Shown here in pieces: positions 1 to 6,689 of a stretch of DNA of 32,001 nt. Position numbers and translations under genes: made by a program. The DNA is taken from contig NZ_QXGJ01000016.1 in assembly GCF_003952005.1 (NCBI RefSeq), forward strand, positions 1 to 32,001. The letters are read 5' to 3'. Under the pieces are notes generated by a model, which saw only the letters and a program-made list of their open reading frames with translations, was not told where the DNA came from and did no database searches. Numbering within the stretch: position 1 is the stretch's first letter; each line of letters starts with the position of its first letter. Source of the stretch: Bifidobacterium callimiconis. Lineage in GTDB: Bacteria > Actinomycetota > Actinomycetes > Actinomycetales > Bifidobacteriaceae.

Positions 1-10
1 TTTCAAGGTT

Positions 11-128
11 TTGCGGCGGTCATGGCCCAGGGGAGACGCCCGGTCCCATTCCGAACCCGGAAGCTAAGACCTGGCACGGCGATGGTACTGCACCCGACAG
101 GGTGTGGGAGAGTAGCACACCACCGCAC
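11..128 (+). rRNA. rrf: 5S ribosomal RNA (copy 1)
   Basis: The conserved 5S core is visible: a CCATTCCGAACCCGGAAG loop near 46-63, a GATGGTACTGCA segment near 81-92 and GGTGTGGGAGAGTAG near 101-115. The ends pair as a terminal helix (GCGG near 13 with CCGC near 123). It lies at the very start of the window and is followed by an intrinsic terminator, so it is probably the last gene of a 16S-23S-5S operon whose rest lies to the left. The ends are good to a few bases only. Confidence 0.93.
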
Positions 129-139
129 AATTACTTTAT

Positions 140-170
140 AAAGCCCTCGACACTCAGTGTCGGGGGCTTT
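140..170 (+). terminator. Intrinsic terminator after 5S copy 1
   Basis: AAAGCCC-T-CGACAC pairs with GTGTCG-G-GGGCTTT around a 3-base loop, giving a 14-bp stem with one G-T pair. The run TTTATGTTTTT follows. It lies 12 bases after the 5S and would end the rRNA transcript. Confidence 0.85.
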
Positions 171-479
171 ATGTTTTTCCAGCACCTTCCATATGCGAAT
201 AATTGTCACGCATCTTTTCTCGTAACCGGTTCGACGTGGTCCCGGGCCAGGTCAATCGTCAATGAAAGACGGGAAATGGAAGCAAGCAAATACCTAGCTT
301 GGAGCGAATGAGTTGGAATGGCTACGCAGGTATGTGTCGAGGTGGTACAGATCTGTTATCGCATCCATTGACTCAATACGAGGTGACTCAATACAAGAAC
401 TAGATTCGAGACGATTCATTGGAGCATGGTGCGACACGCCGGGATTTGGCAATATGGGGGAGGTCCTGTATCTTATTTC
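171..479. other. Spacer between the two 5S genes, no gene seen
   Basis: I see no tRNA cloverleaf and no convincing coding frame in this 300-base gap. It contains an 11-bp direct repeat, TGACTCAATAC, at 369-379 and 384-394, about 90 bases upstream of the second 5S. The first copy lies in a TTGACT hexamer (368-373) that could be a -35 box for a promoter serving the second 5S, but no good -10 box follows at the usual spacing. Confidence 0.5.
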
Positions 480-480
480 T

Positions 481-596
481 TGCTGCGGTCATGGCACAAG
501 GGAAACGCCTGGTTCCATTCCGAACCCAGAAGCTAAGGCTTGGCACGGCGATGGTACTGCACTCGATAGGGTGTGGGAGAGTAGCACGCCGCAGCA
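481..596 (+). rRNA. rrf: 5S ribosomal RNA (copy 2, diverged, stand-alone)
   Basis: It aligns without gaps to the 5S at 11-128 but differs at about 14 of 114 positions by my hand count. The core CCATTCCGAACCCAGAAG and GGTGTGGGAGAGTAG are kept. Several changes are paired: the terminal helix is GCTGCGG with CCGCAGC here instead of GCGG with CCGC, and CTGG/CCCAG-side positions change from C to T, so folding is preserved. It is separated from copy 1 by that copy's terminator and a 300-base spacer, and has its own terminator, so it is transcribed alone or is a relic of a lost rRNA operon. Confidence 0.88.
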
Positions 597-609
597 TTTA
601 CTCTTGAAT

Positions 610-640
610 AAAACGCTTGTCGAAGTCGACAAGCGTTTTT
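610..640 (+). terminator. Intrinsic terminator after 5S copy 2
   Basis: AAACGCTTGTCGA (611-623) pairs with TCGACAAGCGTTT (626-638) and is followed by TTTGTTTT. The stem is nearly perfect, and it sits about 14 bases after the 5S. Confidence 0.85.
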
Positions 641-670
641 TGTTTTCGCGGTAATACGCGAACGGGAGCG

Positions 671-682
671 GACTAGAATCGC
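671..682 (+). promoter_or_regulatory. Possible -10 box for the MATE gene
   Basis: TAGAAT at 674-679 matches the -10 consensus at five of six positions and lies 40 bases before the start codon. No clear -35 box is found 17 bases upstream, so this is only a candidate. Confidence 0.25.
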
Positions 683-719
683 TACGGTTGATTCGATACG
701 TTGAGAAAGATGAAGTGGT

Positions 720-2129
720 ATGAAGGATCGGCGCGCGAAGGTCGCACACCATAATCATTCCCACGATGCGGGGCTGGGGACACGACCGATCCCACGTCTG
801 GCATTCGCACTGTCGGTGCCCACCATCGTGGCACAAGCAGCGAACGCATCGTATACGATCATCGATCGTCTGTTCATCGCGCATATTCCCGAAGTCGGCG
901 ATCAGGCCATGACCGGTGTGGGCATCTGCTTCCCGATCCTGCTGGCCGTCAGCGCATTCGCCATGCTGATCGGTGCCGGAGGAGCCCCTCGCGCATCCAT
1001 TGAACTCGGTCGAGGCAACTTCAAACGGGCGGAGCGCATCCTCGGCGCCAGCACGGCATTCCTCGTCGCCATATCCATCGTGCTGATGATCGTCCTGCAG
1101 ATCACCAAACGTCCCATACTCATGGCGTTCGGCGCCAGCGACGCCACCATCGAATACGCGGTCGATTTCATCACCGTGTATCTGCTCGGCACGGTGTTCA
1201 TCCAACTCACACTCGGCCTCAATAATTTCATATCGGCACAGGGCAAGACAGCCGTCGCCATGGTGTCGGTACTGATCGGTGCGGGACTCAGCATCATTCT
1301 GGATCCGCTGTTCATCTTCGTGCTTGATATGGGCGTGCGCGGGGCCGCACTGGCGAATGTGATCGCCCAGCTGATCTCGGCGATCTGGGTGGTGGCGTTC
1401 CTCTGCTCCGGTCGTAGTGCCATCCGTCTGCGTCCCGGCAATATTCGTTTCGGTATGATCGTCGTGCCGATCCTGACGCTGGGACTTGCGCCGTTCATCA
1501 TGCAGATCACCGAATGCCTGATCAACGTGGTCTTCAATTCCGGACTCCAACGCTACGGCGGGGACGATTACGTGACCGCCATGACCATCATCACCAGTCT
1601 CATGCAATTGGTGAACGTGCTGTGCACCGGATTCCAGCAGGGCATCCAGCCGATCATCGGCTTCAACTTCGGAGCCAGACAATACAGGCGCGTAAAGCAG
1701 GCCATTATCATGGCCTTCGCCACGCAGATCACGTCGGCCGTACTATTCGTTACGCTGATGGCGGTGTTCCCGGGCTTCTTCGTCTCGTGGTTCACCTCCA
1801 GTCCCGATGTCACCGACATCGCCGTGCGCATGATTCCCATATTCATGTGCGGCTGGGGCGTATTCGGCATTCAGATGGGCACGCAATGCGCATTGATCGG
1901 TATGGGGCAGGCCAAACAGTCGATCTTCCTCGCGATCTTCCGCAAGATCATCCTTCTGGTGCCGCTGGCGATCATACTGCCCCACTTCATGGGCGCGTTC
2001 GGCATCTTCGTGGCCGAGCCGATCTCCGACGCGACGGCCGGTCTGGTGGCCGGCGTGATCTTCGCCGTCACGTATCGGAAGGTCATCGGCAGAGCAGACA
2101 AGGAAACGGCGACGGACAAAACCGTGTGA
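720..2129 (+). CDS. MATE-family multidrug/sodium antiporter (MepA-like)
   Basis: This 469-residue protein has the size and pattern of multidrug and toxic compound extrusion pumps, which expel cationic drugs or metabolites in exchange for Na+ or H+ across the cell membrane. The MATE N-terminal signature is visible at about residues 24-55 (PIPRLAFALSVPTIV, then TIIDRLFIAHI), and the related second half begins near residue 245 with LGLAPFIMQITECL and FQQGIQPIIGFNFGA. About twelve hydrophobic spans can be counted. A histidine-rich HHNHSH at residues 10-15 precedes the first helix and is unusual. The ribosome binding site is weak (GAGAAAG near 702-708), but the next methionine would remove the first helices, so this start is kept. 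It is the first gene after the 5S region and is followed by 129 bases of non-coding DNA. The transported substrate cannot be read from sequence. Confidence 0.9.
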   Translation: MKDRRAKVAHHNHSHDAGLGTRPIPRLAFALSVPTIVAQAANASYTIIDRLFIAHIPEVGDQAMTGVGICFPILLAVSAFAMLIGAGGAPRASIELGRGNFKRAERILGASTAFLVAISIVLMIVLQITKRPILMAFGASDATIEYAVDFITVYLLGTVFIQLTLGLNNFISAQGKTAVAMVSVLIGAGLSIILDPLFIFVLDMGVRGAALANVIAQLISAIWVVAFLCSGRSAIRLRPGNIRFGMIVVPILTLGLAPFIMQITECLINVVFNSGLQRYGGDDYVTAMTIITSLMQLVNVLCTGFQQGIQPIIGFNFGARQYRRVKQAIIMAFATQITSAVLFVTLMAVFPGFFVSWFTSSPDVTDIAVRMIPIFMCGWGVFGIQMGTQCALIGMGQAKQSIFLAIFRKIILLVPLAIILPHFMGAFGIFVAEPISDATAGLVAGVIFAVTYRKVIGRADKETATDKTV

Positions 2130-2165
2130 AATTGAGGAAATCCACGTCGGGCGTGTCGGCATTTT

Positions 2166-2183
2166 ACTTCAAGTGCTTGAAGT
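2166..2183. promoter_or_regulatory. 8-bp palindrome upstream of the alcohol dehydrogenase
   Basis: ACTTCAAG-TG-CTTGAAGT is a perfect inverted repeat lying 76 bases before the dehydrogenase start codon and 37 bases after the MATE stop codon. No T-tract follows on the plus strand, so an operator is as likely as a terminator. Confidence 0.4.
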
Positions 2184-2194
2184 CCGTAGCGTGA

Positions 2195-2245
2195 ATACCG
2201 ACAATGCGTTACCGATGAGGACGCTACCGATCGGAGCGCTACCGA
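2195..2245. repeat. Four NTACCGA iterons, period about 15 bases
   Basis: ATACCGA (2195-2201), TTACCGA (2209-2215), CTACCGA (2224-2230) and CTACCGA (2239-2245) are spaced 14-15 bases apart and end two bases before the ribosome binding site of the alcohol dehydrogenase. They could be a local duplication or a set of protein-binding sites. Confidence 0.5.
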
Positions 2246-2258
2246 CAAAGGAGTTCTA

Positions 2259-3299
2259 ATGACTGACATGATGAAGGCGGCCGTATTCGAAGCCCCCGGC
2301 AGGATGGCCGTGAAGGAGCTGCCGAAGCCGCAGCTGGAGCAGGACGACGACATCGTGATCCGCGTGGTGCGCGCCTGCGTGTGCGGTTCCGACCTGTGGT
2401 TCTTCCGCGGACTGACCCCGCAGACCGTTGGTGGTCAGACCGGTCACGAATCCATCGGTGTAGTGGAGCAGGTCGGCTCGGCCGTGGAATCCGTGCAGCC
2501 CGGCGACTTCGTGGTAGTGCCGTTCCCGTTCAGCTGCGGCAAGTGCCCGGTATGCAAGGCCGGATTCGAATCCGTATGCCCTCACGGCGGCTACTTCTCC
2601 GCCTGCCAGGCCGAATACCTGCGCGTGCCTGAGGCCGACGGCACCGTCGTCAAGGTGCCGGGCAGCCCCTCCGACTACACCGACGAGCAGCTTGCTTCGC
2701 TGCTGACCATCTCCGACGTGATGTCGACCGGCTACCATGCGGCCGTCTCCGCCGAGGTCAAGCCCGGCGATACCGCCGTGGTGATGGGCGATGGCGCGGT
2801 CGGCCTGTGCGGCGTGATCGCGGCGAAGATGCTGGGCGCCTCCCGCATCATCGCCATGAGCCGTCACGAGGATCGTGCGGCGCTCGCCCGCGAGTTCGGC
2901 GCCACCGACATCGTGCCCGAGCGCGATCAGGCCGCCATCGACAAGGTGCTGGAGATGACCGGCGGCTACGGTGCGGACGCCGTGCTCGAATGCGTCGGAT
3001 CCAAGCAGTCGTTCGACACGGCGATCGGGCTGGCCCGTCGCGGCGCCGTGATCGGACGCGTGGGGCTGCCGCACGACGTGGAGATCAGCGCTACTGGCAC
3101 GTTCTACGCCAACATCGGCATCAAGGGCGGTCCGGCGCCGGTGCGCCACTACGATCTCAACGGTCTGCTTGACGCCGTACTCAACGGCGATATCAACCCC
3201 GGTCGCGTGTTCACTGGCGAGTACGACATCGACCATATTCAGGATGCGTACGAAGCGATGGATCAGCGCAAGGTCATCAAGGCGCTGATTCGCTTCTGA
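2259..3299 (+). CDS. Zinc-dependent alcohol dehydrogenase (MDR superfamily)
   Basis: This 346-residue medium-chain dehydrogenase would oxidise an alcohol or reduce an aldehyde with NAD(P)(H) in the cytoplasm. Catalytic zinc ligands are in CGSD (about residues 42-45) and GHES (about 67-70). A four-cysteine structural-zinc loop follows (CGKCPVCKAGFESVC). The Rossmann motif GDGAVG is near residue 180. Length is normal for the family. An AAAGGAG site (2247-2253) lies five bases before this ATG, which fixes the start. The gene stands alone: the MATE gene is 129 bases upstream and the next gene about 200 bases downstream. The substrate is unknown; similar sequences are usually labelled threonine- or sorbitol-dehydrogenase-like without proof. 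Confidence 0.93.
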   Translation: MTDMMKAAVFEAPGRMAVKELPKPQLEQDDDIVIRVVRACVCGSDLWFFRGLTPQTVGGQTGHESIGVVEQVGSAVESVQPGDFVVVPFPFSCGKCPVCKAGFESVCPHGGYFSACQAEYLRVPEADGTVVKVPGSPSDYTDEQLASLLTISDVMSTGYHAAVSAEVKPGDTAVVMGDGAVGLCGVIAAKMLGASRIIAMSRHEDRAALAREFGATDIVPERDQAAIDKVLEMTGGYGADAVLECVGSKQSFDTAIGLARRGAVIGRVGLPHDVEISATGTFYANIGIKGGPAPVRHYDLNGLLDAVLNGDINPGRVFTGEYDIDHIQDAYEAMDQRKVIKALIRF

Positions 3300-3311
3300 C
3301 GCACATCTGAT

Positions 3312-3335
3312 TACGTATTGCAGGACTGATACGTA
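3312..3335. other. Small inverted repeat after the alcohol dehydrogenase
   Basis: TACGTAT (3312-3318) and ATACGTA (3329-3335) can form a 7-bp stem with a 10-base loop. There is no T-tract, so it is a weak terminator candidate at best. Confidence 0.25.
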
Positions 3336-3405
3336 TCCGTAGGGCGGCGATCCCGCGTACCATGGGCACCATGGGGCGTGGCATCGCCGCCCTTGTGCTT
3401 GTGAC

Positions 3406-3435
3406 GGTGGTGGTCACTATGGTGGTGGTCACTAT
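3406..3435 (+). repeat. Exact 15-bp tandem duplication
   Basis: GGTGGTGGTCACTAT occurs twice back to back (3406-3420 and 3421-3435) in the non-coding DNA about 60-90 bases upstream of the DUF2974 gene. It looks like a replication-slippage product. Confidence 0.8.
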
Positions 3436-3498
3436 GACGATGTGCACTGATGGGCACGATCGTCGGACGGCGAAACGAACAATCGGGGAGAATACGGC

Positions 3499-4611
3499 AT
3501 GGGCAATGTCATCGATGATATGCGGTCGTCGTTCGACGATTTCGGAATGCGTGCGTTCAACGAAGTGGACAGTCTGGTGTTGTCACAGCTCGCGTATGCG
3601 CGTATGCCTGCCGTGGTGCCGCACTATCCGTCGTTCTCCATGGTTCCGTTGCAGTCATTGCTGCGCGCCGAGTCATACGACGCCATGTTCAACCGCGTCT
3701 GGTCGCCGCAGGCCAATGTGGAGCTGGTGCGTGCGATGTGCGAGAACCCGCGCTGGCGTGACGTGCGGGTCGGCGGTTATGTGAGCGAGTCCGATCCCGA
3801 GACGGCCAAGCAGTTCTCGGCCAGCACGTTCGATCTGGGCGACGGCCTGCTGTATATCGCGTTTCGTGGTACGGACAGTTCGATCGTGGGGTGGAAGGAG
3901 GACTTCATGATGGCCTTCCGCCGGCCCGTGGCCGCACAGGAGGCCGCGGCGCGATACGTGCGGGAGGTCGCCGCGCACTGGCATGGACTGATCATGCTGG
4001 GCGGTCATTCCAAGGGCGGCAATCTGGCGGTGTATGCGGCGGCCGTCGCGCCCGAGCCTATCCAGGACCGTATCATTGCCGTGTATTCGCATGACGGTCC
4101 GGGATTCGATGAGTCGTTTATGAATACGCCAGGCTTCGCACGCATGGCGGGACGCATACATAAGACCGTGCCGTCGTCGTCGATCATCGGCATGCTGTTC
4201 GAACCCCGTGCCGACACGGGTAATGATCACGCGGGATACACCGTGGTCGCCAGTGACGGCATCGGCATCATGCAGCATTTCGCGTTGAACTGGCAGGTGC
4301 GTGACGGGGCCTTTGAAAAGACGCCGGGGCTGTCGCAGGGCGCCGAATATCTGGCGGATGTGATCAACGGATGGATGAACCGGTACGACGACGAGCGGCG
4401 CAGACTGTTCATCGAGAACCTGTTCACCATCCTTGAATCCGGCGGCTACGACACGTTCGGCGAGCTGAGCGCGCACTGGCGGCAGACCGTGCCGATGATG
4501 GTCCAGGCGGCGCGGGGCGTGGATCCGGAGGAGCGTGAGGCCATGATCGCTGTGGTGGGCGGTCTGGTGGCGTCCGCGTTGAAGCCGGGGGAGCAGCAGA
4601 CGGAGGAATAG
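3499..4611 (+). CDS. DUF2974 (Mbeg1-like) alpha/beta-hydrolase-fold protein
   Basis: The 370-residue product carries the lipase-like nucleophile elbow GGHSKGG with the presumed catalytic serine at residue 171, preceded by LLYIAFRGTDSSIVGWKEDF, the strand and oxyanion region typical of the DUF2974 (Mbeg1-like) family. YSHDGPGFDE follows after the elbow and HAGYTVV later. There is no signal peptide, so it is predicted to be cytoplasmic. The substrate is not known for this family; a lipid or ester hydrolase role is an inference from the fold. GGGGAG (3485-3490) lies eight bases before the ATG and sets the start. The gene is monocistronic and convergent with the DUF1275 gene, 38 bases away. Confidence 0.88.
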   Translation: MGNVIDDMRSSFDDFGMRAFNEVDSLVLSQLAYARMPAVVPHYPSFSMVPLQSLLRAESYDAMFNRVWSPQANVELVRAMCENPRWRDVRVGGYVSESDPETAKQFSASTFDLGDGLLYIAFRGTDSSIVGWKEDFMMAFRRPVAAQEAAARYVREVAAHWHGLIMLGGHSKGGNLAVYAAAVAPEPIQDRIIAVYSHDGPGFDESFMNTPGFARMAGRIHKTVPSSSIIGMLFEPRADTGNDHAGYTVVASDGIGIMQHFALNWQVRDGAFEKTPGLSQGAEYLADVINGWMNRYDDERRRLFIENLFTILESGGYDTFGELSAHWRQTVPMMVQAARGVDPEEREAMIAVVGGLVASALKPGEQQTEE

Positions 4612-4649
4612 GGTTTCCTGATTTCGGAGATGTCTTGTGGCCGTATCGG

Positions 4650-5468
4650 TTATCGTTCGCCGACCCATGGGGCGTCGGAGTGGATGTTCGGGAGCATCAG
4701 TGCGATGACCGCCAGCAGGCAGACGATCATGACCATCAGAATGATGTCCTCGTGACCGTGCGCCTGCAACAATGCGCCGGTGAGCGCACCGAAGGCGAGC
4801 GCCATCATCACCACGATGCGTCTGCCGAATTTCGACTGTTCGTGGCCGTGCGCCGACGCGTCGGCGACGATGCCGGTCAGTGTCATGGTGAGCACCGTGG
4901 TGGGCAGGTCCGGCACCGACAGTTTGCGTGCGGTGGAGTTCTGAATGCCCATTGCGGGGGCAAGCAGCATGATGAGCATGATGATGTGCAGGTCGATGTG
5001 GCTGGCGGTGGGGAAGTTCAGACTCGGTTCCGCGCCGCGCACTATCATCATGGCGCCGTTGCCGTTCAATGATGGGTTGGATGCGATCCAGTTCAGCAGG
5101 TAGGTGCCGAGCAGTGCCGCGACCACGAATGCCAGCTGCATGCCGGTTGAGACGAGCAGGTGTTTGGCGTGGTTGTCGCCATAGCGGCGGATGATCCGCC
5201 CTCCGATGAGCGCCCCCACGATGAACGAGACGAGGGTCAGTGCCGACGTCCACCAGACGAAGCCTTGTGCGTGGGCGATCGCGAAGCCGAGGAACACGAT
5301 GTTGCCGGTCACGTTGGCGACAAACACGTGGCCGAATGCCAGATAGCTCAGGGCGTCTACAAGTCCGGCCACGAACGTCAGCAACACCAAGGCTGGCGAT
5401 AGCAGACCGTATTGGTCGTCTTTGCGGGGGATCAGTGTGCGTTTCGCTTCAACGAGATGCGATGTCAT
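4650..5468 (-). CDS. DUF1275 (YoaK-type) integral membrane protein
   Basis: The 272-residue product has about six hydrophobic segments and the conserved DUF1275 features: the N-terminal AGLVDALSYLAFGHVFVANVTGNIVFLG (about residues 34-61), which matches the family signature of a G-x-x-D-A-x-S-Y and a TGN motif, and the central MGIQNSTARKL. The family is widespread in bacteria and its function is unknown; it is a predicted transporter or membrane sensor. AGGAAG (5482-5487 on the plus strand) lies 13 bases before the ATG, which is rather far. The gene is on its own, convergent with the DUF2974 gene, and 120 bases downstream of the terminator that ends the surface-protein pair. Confidence 0.88.
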   Translation of the reverse strand: MTSHLVEAKRTLIPRKDDQYGLLSPALVLLTFVAGLVDALSYLAFGHVFVANVTGNIVFLGFAIAHAQGFVWWTSALTLVSFIVGALIGGRIIRRYGDNHAKHLLVSTGMQLAFVVAALLGTYLLNWIASNPSLNGNGAMMIVRGAEPSLNFPTASHIDLHIIMLIMLLAPAMGIQNSTARKLSVPDLPTTVLTMTLTGIVADASAHGHEQSKFGRRIVVMMALAFGALTGALLQAHGHEDIILMVMIVCLLAVIALMLPNIHSDAPWVGER

Positions 5469-5588
5469 GATGGCGGTGGTGCTTCCTGAACGGTTCGGAG
5501 CCCTGCGGGTTGGCTCCGGGGCTTGCGGATATGGATGGGTTCTGAACCGACATCCTAGCCATCAATGGGAACGGGCGTGTTCCGGGTA

Positions 5589-5624
5589 AGAAAAAGGCCT
5601 CCCTCGGAAGCGGTGAGGGAGGCC
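5589..5624 (-). terminator. Intrinsic terminator of the surface-protein pair
   Basis: Read on the minus strand, a 10-bp perfect stem (GGCCTCCCTC with GAGGGAGGCC, arms 5615-5624 and 5596-5605, 9-base loop) is followed by a run of T (AAAAA at 5591-5595 on the plus strand). It lies about 145 bases after the stop codon of the 268-residue protein gene. Confidence 0.85.
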
Positions 5625-5769
5625 TGAAATGGGGCGATGCGAGGCGGATACGCGTGCATGCTGTGGAATTATGCGGGGCTGCGGGGAACCACGTGCGACT
5701 GTGGGGATCGTGAGCATCGTGGGGATGCGCGGGCCCGCGGGCGGACGGATCCCGCGAGCGGGCGGGACG

Positions 5770-6576
5770 TCAGATCAGTTCGGAGTCATCGGCGCCGGTG
5801 TAACTGCTGGAGCTTGAGCTGCCGGAACTGTTGGAGTCAGAGCTGCCGGAATTGGAGCTGCCGTTGGAATCGGAGTCGGTGCTGTTGCCGCTCTGGTTGC
5901 CGGGGCCTCCCTGACCGCCCATGCTTCCGCTCGGGGGCTGTCCCATGTTGCCGTTCTGCGAGTTTCCGTTGCCGCCGGGCGCCTGCATCTGCTGGCTGTT
6001 GCCGGGGCCGGAGCCGTGACCTCCGGTGATCGCGTTCACGGTGGCGGCTCCCGCCGCTCCTCCGATCAGGCCGCATACCAGTGACACGCCGGCGATGAGG
6101 CCCCACATCTTCTTGCCCAGGCCATTGCCGGTGATGGGGGATTTTGGCTTCGATGCCTTGGACTGAGGGGCGATGGGCTGGGGGTGAAGCAGGTTGTCGG
6201 GAGCCGGGGCGCTACCGGGCTGTCGGTCGCCGGGCTGAGTGGCACTTGGCTGCTGGAAGTATGCGGACGAGGGTTGCTGACCGGCTTGTTGCGGCTGTGC
6301 CTGCTGCTGGGAGTATGCTGCCGGTGTCTGCTGTGCATAGGCGGCGGTGGGAGCGGATTGCGTGGCGGGTGCGGTGGAAGTGGCTGACTGTGTGGCGGGC
6401 TGGGCGCTCGCAGCGTTTGCCGTATTCGGGTCAACTGCGTAATCGGGGGCGACGGGCGCGTAGGGCTGCTGGGAGATGGACTGGGTCTGCTGAGTGTTCG
6501 ATGCCGTGGCGTTTGCCGTCGAAGTGGATTGGGTGCTGGGCTGCGGGGTATTGGCGGCGGGGGTGGTGTTGGTCAT
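5770..6576 (-). CDS. Low-complexity single-span membrane protein, unknown function
   Basis: I do not recognise a family. The 268-residue product has three parts. Residues 1-150 are rich in Q, P, A, S and T (for example QQAQPQQAGQQP) and probably unstructured. One transmembrane segment spans about residues 157-180 (MWGLIAGVSLVCGLIGGAAGAATV), preceded by lysines. Residues 185-268 form a G/S/N-rich tail (GGQGGPGNQSGNSTDSDSNGSS) ending YTGADDSELI. The lysines before the span suggest the N-terminal part is cytoplasmic and the S/G-rich tail outside. TAAGGAG (6583-6589) sits six bases before the ATG. It lies 113 bases downstream of the beta-helix protein gene, same strand, and shares with it a hydrophobic span followed by an SQNG...GGMGG / SQNG...SGSMGGQGG stretch, so the two are probably functionally linked. 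Confidence 0.75.
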   Translation of the reverse strand: MTNTTPAANTPQPSTQSTSTANATASNTQQTQSISQQPYAPVAPDYAVDPNTANAASAQPATQSATSTAPATQSAPTAAYAQQTPAAYSQQQAQPQQAGQQPSSAYFQQPSATQPGDRQPGSAPAPDNLLHPQPIAPQSKASKPKSPITGNGLGKKMWGLIAGVSLVCGLIGGAAGAATVNAITGGHGSGPGNSQQMQAPGGNGNSQNGNMGQPPSGSMGGQGGPGNQSGNSTDSDSNGSSNSGSSDSNSSGSSSSSSYTGADDSELI

Positions 6577-6618
6577 TCTATGCTCCTTACGGTGAAGAAT
6601 ACTGAATCGTTACGGGGT

Positions 6619-6667
6619 GGCTCTCCTCAGTCGGCTTTGCCGACAGCTCCCCTCGGAGAGGGGAGCC
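6619..6667. repeat. Palindromic intergenic repeat, copy A1
   Basis: This copy has GGCTCTCCTCAGTC, a small hairpin (CGGC-TTT-GCCG), ACAGCTCCCCTC and GAGGGGAGCC. The outer ends pair (GGCTCTCCTC with GAGGGGAGCC), so the whole unit can fold as nested hairpins. It lies between the two surface-protein genes and is the first of about ten copies in this window. Confidence 0.85.
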
Positions 6668-6689
6668 AAGAGGAGGGGGCTGACGGGGG

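Noticed and set aside
1..640. Possible integration site near the rRNA and tRNA genes
   Set aside because: No integrase, no duplicated tRNA or rRNA 3' end and no phage-like genes are visible; the second 5S is a full gene with its own terminator.
489..1682. Long minus-strand open frame across the second 5S and the MATE gene
   Set aside because: It is antisense to the MATE gene, runs through an rRNA gene, is rich in H, D, R and Q as expected for a shadow frame in GC-rich DNA, and has no family resemblance.
3362..3784. Small plus-strand frame starting MGTMGRGIAALVLVTVVVTMVVV
   Set aside because: The hydrophobic start comes from the 15-bp tandem duplication, and the rest is an out-of-frame reading of the DUF2974 gene.
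3673..5253. Long minus-strand open frame over the DUF2974 and DUF1275 genes
   Set aside because: The translation is arginine- and histidine-rich without hydrophobic or domain patterns, and both overlapped genes are well supported.
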